NCBI GenBank assembly: GCA_029747015.1
Contig: JAKOGI010000423.1
Span: forward strand, 301,056-365,055
Length of the DNA: 64,000 nucleotides
Origin: Carnegiea gigantea
Taxonomy: Eukaryota > Streptophyta > Magnoliopsida > Caryophyllales > Cactaceae
Direction of reading: 5' to 3'
The position numbers and the translations under genes are program-made. Below are positions 1 through 12,700 of the stretch, piece by piece. The notes under the pieces were generated by a model, which did no database searches, was not told the origin of the DNA, and saw only the letters and a list, made by a program, of their open reading frames with translations. Numbering within the stretch: position 1 is the stretch's first letter; every line of letters begins with the position of its first letter.

Positions 1-774
1 AAAACATAATTCGATTCACCATATATGTTTATTATGCAATATTTGTTGAACAAATATTACATTCATCATAATAATTTTGAACTAACATGTTTATAGAAAT
101 ATTATGTTCATAAAAATATAAACAGATTTTTCATATTGATGGTATATAAAATTTTAGGTTTATATAGATATTATATATATTGAACAAAAAATGACAACTA
201 GAATGTTATAAAACATTTGTCATAAATCAAACATGTCATAAACAGACACAAAAAATATATATTGGGTAGTAATTGTTGTAAAGGAGATGTAAGAAGATGC
301 AAGGAGATATAAGATGATGCAAGAAGCTGTAAGAATTTGCTAGAATTGTAAGGAAATGTACGGAGCAATAAACCTAACCTTATCGCACCCTATCACAAAA
401 AAGACCTAGGCCCGAGATGACTAATTGGTCAGCCTTAAGAGCATTCATTTCACAATATCTCTTGTATATTATAAAAAAGTCATAATATTAGGAAAAAAAG
501 TAATAATGGTAACACAACTGAAAACAAAGGTGACCAAGAACTAGTGTGAAAACAAGTGAAAGTTGTTCAAAGAGCTATTCCGCATCTGAATTTTCAATTG
601 GAAAAATTAAATGGCACTTCTCCAAAGAGACAACAATGGTTTGATTTAACCAAAGTGCCTTTGGCACAATGGTTAGTTACCAAGGTCACCTTAACCCCGG
701 CCCCCCCAAAACAAAGAAAAAAGTATTTGCTTACATGCAAGTCAGCACCACCAACTCAGTAGACAAAACTGTAC
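1..774. other. intron sequence, no gene seen
   Basis: This AT-rich stretch lies downstream (on the minus strand) of the last visible exon of the NHL-type gene, so it is part of the next intron. Around 281-365 there is a run of degenerate short repeats built on TGTAAGAAGATGCAAGGAGA-like units. I find no exon with splice borders here; the next coding exon should lie outside the window. Confidence 0.6.
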
Positions 775-3700
775 CTGGATTATGAAGAAGCATGTTCTGT
801 AGGGAAGAACAAATAAAAGGATCATTTGAGCCTTCTGGCTGTTTTGCCCATGTGCTCTTCAGCTTGTCAGCATCACCAGCTTTCTTATCAAGCTGCTTTT
901 TCAGGTCTTTCAGAGCTGCATGTAAGCACAAAAGGTTGAGAAGTGACACAACACTTCAAGGAAATTTTGAAGCAATTTCAAATCAAATTAAGGCAAAGCA
1001 ATCTATATGTCACTTATGAGTGTGTAACAGTGAAGAAATCTTAGAAGATAAAAGGAACACGCAAGGAAACCAATGAAAACAATCATTAAACATAAAATCA
1101 ATAGGAAGGAGGCATCCAACTATAAACAGATAATTTAATCAAGTTATATAAAACGCAACACAGATCTGAAGTCTACCCTGCTGCTGAAGTCACACCCTTT
1201 GACAGTTTCACTGGGCAATCCTACAAAGTGAACATATTAAGGAAATCTGAATCCACAAAATAACACAGCAGTACAGCCATAAAGGCAGACCTCAGAAGGT
1301 CCTTGAAGAAATAGAGAGTATTAAAAGTTAAATCCGATGTATCTGGAGAGAACATACTCCTCTGATAGATTCACACACAAAATATTCCATTATCTATAGC
1401 CAAGCGCCACATAGCACCCAAAAAAAAAAAAAGAAAAGGAAACATACACAGGGATGATGACTCAAACACACACAATACTCAATCCCTAACCAAGTGACTA
1501 ACGAGAGACACGTGAAACTGAAAGGTCCGAAACCAATGAGATTTTAGCCTACTTGTTGAGTAAGGCTTTATGCATGACGGTTCCAAGTTCAAACAACCCC
1601 CCCCCCCCCCGCGGCAGGCCCAGGGCCCTTGGTCATCTAGAAACCACAACTAAACCCACTGTCCCTCTTCACAGCCCACCCAAAGGAGGGGAAGGGGGGC
1701 TCAAAGACCCAACCAACTTATGCAAGTACAAGCTGCAAACCTAATTGATCCCAAAAGCACAAGAAAGATTAAAGAAAATTTTTCAGAAATGTATAAGTCT
1801 TAACACATAGCCTGATGCTTTACAGTATCCCGAAGGTACTACTTGCACAAACCCAAGTAAATTCATGTTTTCAATCATTAAAAAAGTAGTACATGAAATG
1901 ATAGTATAAACATAAGTTTGGCCTTTTGAACTGAAAATTGACAAAGTAAAAAGAAAAAAGAAAAACGAAGACAGTTAATGGGGTTTAACAATTCACTTTT
2001 GCCAAGATTTGCATCACGTTTGTAAGCCAAGGTTTCAGCTTAACATTTTAGAAATGGAAAACATGCTTTTCACTAAACTTCGTCAAATAAGGAGCCTCTA
2101 ACATATGAAACTTTAGGGTTTCTTGCTGAAAAGCTCCACACATCGCTGATTTTATTTAAGAAATGAAATCTTGCGGCTTCATGAAAGCTAAATTAACAAC
2201 AAGAAGAACGACGACCTCAGTGTGAGTACCGATTACGCGGGGTTTGGGGAGATCCAAATGTAAACGGCCTTACCTTTGCGAGTATCACTAGCCACAGAGA
2301 CGCCAATTCCAATAGACCCACAAAAAATGTTTGAAAAATTATTTTATACTTGGAAATCCTCTGATAAAAAATATATGCATAAACAAATATTTAATAAAAT
2401 AAAAATGTCGTACTACAAATCACAATAACTCACATAAAAACCAACACAAGCATACACAACAACTGAAAAAGCTCGATAATTGACAATCAAAGCCAAGCAC
2501 AAGGAATTCAAGCCCCCGTTAATCAAAGGGCAAGCATGTATCAGGTTACCTAAAATCTGCAACCTTGGTCCTACATTTCCATGACTTCCTATCCTAAGTT
2601 ATGTCCTCCATTAGTCCAAAAGTCTTTAAATCATGTCCAATCACTTCGCTCCAAGTCCTCCAACTCTTCCTCGGTCTACCTCCACCCCTTTTACACCGTG
2701 GAAGATCAATCTTCTCACATCTCCTCACTGGTGCATCCATATTCCTTCTCCTTATATGACCAAACCATCTAAATCTAGCTCATCTCATCTTGTTCTCTAT
2801 GGATGTCACTCCCACTTTGTCTCTAATCACTACATTTCTAATCTTATCCAATCTCGTGTGGCCGCATATCTAACGAACCATCCTCATCCCCGAGACTTGC
2901 ATCCGTTGGACTTGAGACTTCTTGATAGGCCAACACTCTGCGCCATATAGTAATGCTAGTCTAAGTTTAACAACCATACGATAAACTCTCCCCTTCAATC
3001 GAAGTGAGATTCTCTTATCGCACAACACCCTTAAAGTTAAAGCATTCTTTCATTTTTGCCATCCTACTTTTATTCATTGGTTAATGTCATCATCAATATC
3101 TCCTTTTTCTTGAATGATCGAGCCTAGATATCTAAACTTATCAACCCTTGTTATAGCTACACCTTCTATGGTCACTTCGTCTTCAATACCATCTCTCCCT
3201 TCACTAAATCGGCATTTCAAATACTCAGTCTTCGACCTAATCAACCTGAAATCTTTAGCCTCTAGGGTATCTCTCCACCGCTCTAACTTTTTGTTAACCC
3301 CCCAGTCTCATTGATAAGGATTATGTCATCACCAAACAACATACACCACAATACCTCATCTAGAATCCCTCCAGTGAGTTCATCCTTAACCATAGTAAAA
3401 AAAATTTTAAAAAAGGGCTTAGCGCTGCCTGTTGATGGAGTCCAATGTCTATAGGGAAGTCCTCTGTATCCCCCCTTAAGGTCCTAACTCTAGTCCCTAC
3501 TCCCTCATAGATATCTTTAATAACTCGAATATAAGCAACTGGTACACTTTTCTTCTCCGAGCACCTCTATAGTACATCCTTAGGTACTCTATTACATGCT
3601 TTCTCTAAGTCAATGAACACCATGTGGAGGTCCTGTATTCTATCCGTATAGAACTTCAAGAACCTTCATATGAGATGAATAGCTTCCATAGTTGACCTAC

Positions 3701-6700
3701 CTGGCATAAAACCAAACCGATTCTCCGCAATTCTTATATTCTCCCTCAATCTTTTCTCAATCACCCTTTTCCCAGCTTCATAGTGTGGCTTCATAGTGTA
3801 GCTGGTTGAATTAGGGTCTCAAAATTAATTAGGTCACTGTATTAAAATTTAGCAATTATATCCAAACAAGAAGTTTGCGAGATTTCCATTTAATTCAAGT
3901 TTTCAAGTAAATGCTCAAACCTCAATTCATACAAAGAGGGGGGAAAAAGAAAGAAGGACTGGTGATGGATGGAAGTGCACATACCTACATGAAGACTATT
4001 AAGATCAACATCCTTATCATGATATAGTGGAGGATCTCTGATATCTTTAAGTAGAAAGCAGCAAGCCGCATCTGCAATCTGGGTGAAATAAAAAGCGGTC
4101 AGAAAAGATAAAAGGTAGGACATCTATGGCAGAGCAGGAGCAGCAAAAGAAAGACTAAAATTCTTCCTCCTCTTCCCTTCTTTTTTTTTATTTATTTAAA
4201 GTTAGATAATCATAATTATGTGATTTGAGTAATAGAACAACATAAACTCAGAGGACCAGTGGTCCACTGTCACAGAAAATTAACTAGCATGCCAGTTGAA
4301 TGACAAAACGAATAAAAGAATTCAGCAGCAGGACCACCACATAAGGCAAATGTGAAACCACAAAAACCAAAAGCCTGTTCGTTTTGACCATATTGGAGGA
4401 GCGAATAGCAAGTTGATGCAGGTTGGAATGTTTTGGAAAGTTCTGGAATGCTTTGGAGCAATTTGATGGATTTGTGATTATCGATGATTATATTTCGCGC
4501 AATTAACATTTCATTTTTGTAATACTAGTTTACATGCAAAAAAAAAATCAAGCAGTGGATGAGTGGAAAGTCATTGCAGGCATTATTGCGAGAATTAATA
4601 ATATTTTTCATGTATTGAGAAAATTCAATAACCATTTGCAATTAGATAAACACATTTCCTTACAAAAAAAAAATTACACATAAAAGTTTAGTGGTTGTTT
4701 ATTGGTAATGAAATTATATCAGTTATTACATCCCTACATTGCATTCATTGCAACTTTGTTTTGCTCATTGTACAACCCGACATTGGGGATTATTACAACG
4801 TTCGTTGGTCTTAGCAAAATGGTTATTCCTTTTTTATGCATTTGGCTAAAGTAGCGTTGCGCACATTACAATCCTTTTCTTAATTCTGCCCATAGGTGTG
4901 GCAATGGATCAGGTTCGGATCCAATGAACCATCATCCGCATCCGTCACCCGCTTTCAACTGCTTCATCCAATCCACCATCATATGCAAACATCCAATCCA
5001 ATCCATCCATCCACCATCTGTCGTGAAAGCAAGTGGATTGGGTTGCAAGTGGGTGATGAAAGCTTCTATTCAATATGTTAGCAAATTTATAAGAAAAAAT
5101 AAGCTTAGCCTCTCAAAAAATTTTTAAAAAATATTTTAGGCATAGAAAATGAACAAATATCATATTTAGCACACTAATTGCATGAAAATTATAAAATTAA
5201 CAAAAAAATCATCCAAAATATTGGTAAAATTTAAAGGATAAAAATAAAACGTAAACTAATTATAAATGGGAGATAAACAAGTAGCTGACTAAGTGGGTGA
5301 TGGACAGAGTGACAGGTTGGACAGAGCATCACCCGGATCCAACTCAATCCGTCAAACCATCATTCATTGTTCATATATTTTGAATTTTCACCTATTTTTC
5401 GGATAAGATGGAACGGATATTCATCGAATATGGGTGAAACTGCCACCCCTGTCTGCCCACATTGTAATCTTTTTCTTAATTTGTTGTCAATCATTTAAAA
5501 AAAAAAAAAATTAAGAAATTAATATTTTTTTACCTACACCAATCGAGGTTAGTTTATCGTTCACATGAAAAAGTTCATATTTTGTCCTAGCGGTTTGGAT
5601 TGACTTCCTGGCTTCGAGGGCATTTGAATGGTCGATTTAGAGCATGTTGGAACAAAGTGGAGCATGCTGAAGTGGATCAGTGCGGATTGGACAAGGTTGG
5701 AAGAGCAATTGGCAGGTAGAAGCATATTGGAGCGAATTGGAGCAAGTAACAAATGCAACATGTTGTAACGAACAGGCCTAGTATTGTCCATTAAGTAACT
5801 AGATGAAGTAGCTCAGTTTGTAGAGACCATATCATTTCATTTCCAAGAACAAAAGACAGTGAGCAATGTGTCTACACTTCAAAGAATCTTCTAAACCTTA
5901 TCCAGCCAGCCAAAATAAAAGAAGAATGTCACTTGCAAGGGCTCAACTTTAAGGCCAACGAAAGCTCTCCCCTGAAAATCTTCCCCCTCCCTCCACACCA
6001 TAAACCTAATGATCCATCCATTGAGTGTAGTGAAAAGTTTGCAGGTTTGTGTAGTTTAACCAAGAAAATGCAAGACAACATAGATGAAAACAAAATGGAG
6101 ACACCGTACATGAATATGGGGAGGAAACAGATGAAAGTAAAGCTCAGACAAGGTGTCAGCAATGAAAAACATAGATGGAAGGACAGGCTTAATACAATGT
6201 TGCCAGGAAAGAAAAACAGCTGAAAATGCAAGGATGACTAATGAATACTCGCTGGATAGGTCAGATGCTTCATCAAGATCATAATAAATCAAGTATAAAT
6301 CTTCATGGTAACTATGAAGCCTCATCCCCTCCCCCCCCCCCCCCCCCAAAAAAAAAAAAAATACCGCATATAGGTGACATTGGAATGGATCACAGCAGAA
6401 ATTAATGGAGATGATGAGGCAACACTCTTGAACTAGTTGAAATTATATGGCACATTCATGCCAGTGGCCGATGGATTCTTAAAGATATGGTTAATTCTTG
6501 AGATAAACAGTATCATGAGTAGCAGTACCCCTGACAACCATATAATAGGATCATGATAGCATCCTCCATCATAGAAACTACATGGGAAAGGATGGGAAGC
6601 ACGACAACGGAGCAGCTGAGATATAACAGAACCCAGCCTATGCTGGCAAGTGACTACTTTCTGCAATCACATTAACAATATGGCGCCTTGAAGATGAACA

Positions 6701-9700
6701 TAAATTTTTTTGATCAAGCTGACTCTAAAGTGTACTTGTACAGCTGGGAAAGGAAGCACGACTGCGTGCTGTAATTGCAGATATAATAAGGGGGCAATAA
6801 AGATGAGGATGGGAGGAGAAGTAGGCTTTCACGAGAGATCTTATGCCAGAAAGAATCATAGTTCAATTTGTAGCTAGATCTCCTCCTCAGACTGAGTGGC
6901 ATAATATATTAGCCAAACCAACACAATTTCAAAAATCTCCTCCCAGCGACAATTGAGGCCTCACACTTAAAATTATCATCAATATTTACAACAATGGAGT
7001 CCAGTCTTGTCTATATTAGGCACTTCAACAATGTTGCTTCTCTATTAAATATGAAAACATCAATCAGTTGACAGCCATGGCAACAGAAATTGCAATTTCT
7101 ACATTCATTATTGTTCAAATATAGTGTTGCTGAAAAAGAATTGAACGTTACCTCAGGGAAAGTCTTGCTGCAATACAAGATTGGGAAACTAATGTATTCC
7201 TCCATGATAACATGCATTAAATGATTAAGATCAGCTGCAGAACCAATTGAAGAGCTTGATTGGACACCGTAAACATGAAGCCATGGGTACCTACCGAACA
7301 AAGGGACATAGGTAAACAAAAACTCATAGTTCACCCTGAGCCAACCAAACTGGCGCAATTTCACACCAAAGCCTTACCATTTAGATTGATAATTAGGGAT
7401 ACAAAAATATACAAAACAGTTACCAAATAGTAATCATCACAAAAGCTGGCTGTAGTCCTGTGTTGACTACACCGCTAGAGAATGAAATGGAAATAATACG
7501 CATTCAGACTATCCAAACAAAGAAGTGTATGAATAGCATTGCTAGAATATTTGGATATTTAAATTATTCCTCTAGTTTTCACTCATTTACCACAAACAAT
7601 CTAGATAGGAAGTTAGGAACCCCGAAACAGAGGTCCAGGAAGGTAGCAAGCAATTTTACAACCGACAGGGAAGAATGGCTATTCTTGATAGACTCTAGAA
7701 TAGAAAACCTCACATCATAGGTTGAAAGAGCAAAGATGTATATTATATAATTAAAAAAATGAATTCTATTTCTTTTTTGATTTTGTGCCCTAAAGCTCCA
7801 CCTTATTTCTTTTTTTCATTCCGTTCAGTTTTTTCAAGTTTCTATATTTTTTATCTTCTTACCCAAAGCTCTTTTTTCCTTTTTTCTTTTTTTTTTGATG
7901 TATTCCTTTTTTGAATCGAAAAATTGAACAAGACATCATACTACTTTTTCAACTTGGATTATAGTAATTAAAACAAAATCTCTCTTTAAATGAATCTATG
8001 CTTCCTTTGCATGAATTAGTTAGTAATTAATGGTTCTTAATGTAGGTTTAACGGAACCAACATCTCTACAATTAAGGACAAGGTTGCTACATCTTATTCC
8101 CACATCTTGCTTAGGTAATACTCTTACGGGTATAGATAATGGTGATGACAGATTCTTTACTTTTTATCCTAGAAGGCAAAGAGTGTACCCATTAGGCCTG
8201 TACGAGAAACCAAGCAAGGCGGAACCAACTCCCCCCCCCCAAAAAAAAAAACACACACACAAAATAAGAGAGGAGGGTTCTCCCAAAGGTTCAAACTTGG
8301 CCACCCTAAGCGAAAACAATTGTACTTACGGTTAGGATTGATCACCGCAGGTTAATTTTCTCACTACTATATTATTTGCATTTTTCTTTTTTTTTTGATA
8401 AAGAAAAGGTAATATATTAATAATAAAAGATTAAAAGCTCAGCTGCACAGTGAGTATCATACAAAAGGCTGTATACATCCTAAACATAAACTATCCACCC
8501 AATCAGCCAAATCAATAGCAGAAGAGCTAAGCTTCCCATTCTTCCAAAAGTAGAGAGTCTTTATGAAGTTTTTTTTTTCAAACTCTGAAGAGGAGTTTCT
8601 GTGCTTTCAAAAAATCTTCTGTTTCTCTCTCTCCAAATACACCAAAAGATGACATGAGGTAGGACCATGGCTTCCTCCTTCTTCTTCTTAACTTTCCTAC
8701 CAAAGAAACCCTCCCAAGTCAAAAGATGGCTCCTGATGGAATCAGGAGCAACCCAAAAAATGCCCAAGCAACTGAGACCTAGATTCCAAAGTACTCTCGC
8801 AAACTAACAATGGAGCAATAAATGATCCGTAGATTCAGCGTTACTTTTACACATGAAGCATCTATTCACCAAAATTTCCCCCCTTTTTTGTAGGTTGTCA
8901 CACGTTAATATGTTCCCGTGTGGAGCTTCCCACACAAAGAAAGAAACTTAACGGGTGCTAAAGACTTCCAAATGAGCTTGCAAGGAAAACCTTTTTCAGA
9001 ATGAACCTCCCGAGGTGAATACTTCCCATCAAGAAGCTTCAAATAAAAAGATATAACAGTAAAGCACCCTTGAGTGTTTAGATCCCACCTCACCCCATCA
9101 ATTGACGATTCTCCAAGTTTAGCCTTGCTAAGCTTCTTAAAGAAGCTTACCAGGGAATCATCATCAACAAATCCATCTCGAACAAAAACAGGTGCCCAAA
9201 TATTGTTACCAGAAACCTGCTGACGATAATATTAAAGAAGCTCACCAGAGAATCATCATCAATGAATCCATCTCCAAATTTGTATTTTTCTTTTTGGTGA
9301 GTAATCAAAAATCATATTAAAAGACACCAAGCGCATGTGACCCATGTACAAAACGAGGCAATCACAAAATAACATCATACCCTCAAGCTTTCAACAACAA
9401 TCCTATCCACAAAAACCAAACGAGTCAATTTTGTACCATGATTTAAGAACTTGACCCCAACTATACAGCGTTCTAAAAAAATAAAGTTTGAAATCTTGAA
9501 TGGACCTAGCATTGCACTTAAAAATCCGACTATTTCTCTTCTTCCGAGTACTCCACCAACTAGCCAAAGGCATTAAACTCCAAAGACCCAACATTTCTTT
9601 AACTTCTTTCTACAATCCACCAACACATCTCTTGTAACCATAAAGTGGAGAACATTCGCGAACAGACAAAAAGTTGGTCAACCGACTCTTCCTCCACAAA

Positions 9701-12700
9701 GCACATTGAATAACTACTGGCCAACTTAAAGTTGTATTAAAAGACAGAGGTCAATTTTCTCACTATTATGTTATTCGTATATTTTTTTTTTGTGAGTAAT
9801 CAAAAATTGTATTAAAAGACACCAAGAGAATGTCACCCATATACAAAGGGAGGCAATCACAAAATAACATTATGCCCTCAAGCTCTCAACAACAATCCTA
9901 TCCACAAAATCCAAACAAGCCAACTTTATACCATGATTTGCGAAATTGACTCCAATTATACAACGGTCTCAAAAAATAAAGTTTGAAATCTTGAATAGAC
10001 CTAGCCTTGCCCTTAAAAATCTGGCTATTTCTCTCCTTCCAAATACCCCACCAAATAGCCGAAGGCATCAACTTCCAAGCTCCAAAGACCCAACACTTCT
10101 TTAACTTTCTTCTCCAAGCCACCAACACATCTCTTGTGGTTTTAGGTTGTACCTAACTAATCCCCATCAACGATAATGACAAATGCCATAAAGTAGGGAC
10201 CATTCGATAATAGACAAAAAGGTGGTCAACTGATTCTTCCTCCACAAAACACATTTAATAACTACTAGCCAACTTAGAGTTCCTCCTTTAAACATGTTCT
10301 CTGTAGGAATCTTTCCTTTGGTTGCCGCCCAAACTAGAAAGCACACTTTGGTGGGAGCGTTGGACTTCCAAATAGCCTTAGCTGGAAAATCGAGTTGAGT
10401 CAACCCTTTTAATTCTCTTTACAATAACTTTTGATGGTGAATTGCCCACTTGAGTTATGAGGCCAATGGATCTCATCCCCTCCCTCAAGAGCAACATTAG
10501 TGTTAGCTAGCAAAGCCAAAAGACTAAGCACATCCTCTTATTCGTATATTTTCCCCATTTATCCATTTATTTTTATTAATTTAATCACCTTTAATATTGC
10601 ACGTGTGTATTTTGTTAATTCGCCCTTCTTTACTTAAATGTAAAAAATGTCTTTGATCAGACTATCACATATGCTTCCTTATTCCCTTTCTCCCCCTCAG
10701 CCCTTTTGGTAAGTGCAACTTTCATTCCTAGATGCCATAAAAGGTGTACGTCTTGAATCCCAATATACGTTTGAGAGGAAGAGTTGGAGATCCATATTGT
10801 ACTCCATAGCCCTTACTCCTTATGTTGCATGCAGTCTAATACAACACATCTCTACACATGCCCAATCTTTCCATCATGACATGCCACAACGTACCCTCCC
10901 CATCCATGCCTACGAATGGCAACCTTAGTGCCTCACTAGAGGCCTCGTCTCCCAAACCACCTTCCTAATTACCCAGCTTACACCCAACAAGGTGTATCTG
11001 GCAACCCATCACAAAGGAAGGGTTGTGGTGTATCTGGCAACCCATCACAAAGGAAGGGTTGTGTTAGCCGATCAGGCACTCAGCATACATCCAAGCTCCA
11101 CCACATTATGATCACTCTATATTAGCAAAGAATCCATTTAGTCAACATAAGTTGTGAGTCGTGAGTTGAGGGTTAGGTAGGCTTTTCTCCTCCGCAGGAG
11201 TTTTTTTGGGGGGGGGGGGGGTTCCCTAGAAATGGAATCCTAAAATTCCAGTTATAATTTCGGACTAACGGGAAAAGTTGCATGATCATTAAGCTCAGTA
11301 AGATGATAGGACAACCAGATGTTATATCACCCATATGAAATGAAACCAAAAACCTACGGTGTGCAAGAGAACAATGACGAGCCACAGAAACAGCAAATGT
11401 GATCACAATGACAAAGAAGATAAAACAAGGAAACTGCAACTTTTCCAAAACGAAATTGTGGAATACCTGCTACCAGCATCAGAATATGATTATTGAGCAA
11501 ATTAATGAGTTCACAATCCAGCCAAGAGTCCTACCTTTGCTGAAGCAGCTTCACTTTTTCTATCATGGAACTTCGGTCAACCTGAGAACCTCGATGATAT
11601 TCTAGAAATGCTTCAGCAAGAAGCAAAATGGGTCCATCCTTTTTGCAGACCCCTTTGCTTCCCTCGGATCTATTTAACCAACAATGACAAGGGCCTGCAC
11701 ATTGATGATGTAAACAAGTAAGCTGGACTTTTTAGCACTGATCTACAATCGAAATTAGGCATCACACTGAATCATATCCAGGAAAGGAATGCTGATGCCA
11801 AAATATGATATTGCTTGACACAAATTATATGGAACTGTTCTAGAGAGGTATAGCCAATGGAATGTCCAGAACAGAAAATAAACATGACTTTTTGACATAT
11901 GAAGTGTCGTGTACATGACTGATTCACATATAAAGACATATGAGATAAATACAAAGAAAGAAGCATGCCAATAGCTACATGTGACAAGAAGAGCTGCCCA
12001 AATCTCATGATTCTTTTTTCTCCCATTTCAGAAAAATGTGCACCTTCCCCCCCCCCTCCCCTTCTTGGGCGGTCCTCTTTTTCTAGGGTAACAAAATTTG
12101 GATCATTAGTTACGCAGCTTAGGCATTTAGCTATGGGTGTCTTAAGCACAGACATATGTCTTAACAGGATAGAAAGACAAATGGACATGCTGCATATTGT
12201 ACAATAAGCTTTGAATTGACCAAACAAAGATTAAGATTGGCTCAACACATACGCACAAGAACTTGAATCTAAGAGAACGTAGAAATGGCCTATTCCCTAT
12301 TGATTTTTGACTAATGAGATGAAAAGCCTCCGTGCTATATCATCTGGACCCATTCCCCTATCTCTTCTACATCAATTGCAAAATTCAAGTACAAAGTATG
12401 CAAATTTAAGGGCAACATTAATTATATCATCAAAGAACATCAAAAGAAATAGAAGTCGAGCGAATATAAATTTGCCTCGGCGGGCAGATATTGCCGACAC
12501 CAACATCTGTCCCCACCGTCAAGCAAATCCATGAAGTGTTGCCTAATTGGAATATTATAATGAGGAACACATCAAATATATACCTTCTGCATGATCAAAA
12601 GTTGATCTAGCAAATGATAATAGATCTACTTCATGGGAAACCTCCTTTGATAGCTCAGCTGCAGTTGAAAATCTGAAAATGACTGTCACAAGCCATTTAG

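Larger units (their letters stand above)
7291..11534. other. intron 4 of the NHL-type gene, with LINE 3' fragments
   Basis: About 4.2 kb of intron. The central part (8380-10530) consists of three LINE 3'-end fragments listed separately. The rest is AT-rich, with a G(14) run near 11210. The ORFs here are not supported as host exons because the flanking exons already join in phase. Confidence 0.6.

Noticed and set aside
1150..1230. Possible extra exon (acceptor TTTGTAG) in intron 6 of the NHL-type gene
   Set aside because: Exons 3985-4078 and 775-915 already join in frame (phase 1 to phase 1), and the candidate has no matching donor.
11772..12227. 151-residue minus-strand frame
   Set aside because: It is between exons 3 and 4 of the NHL-type gene, which join in phase without it. 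No domain is recognisable.
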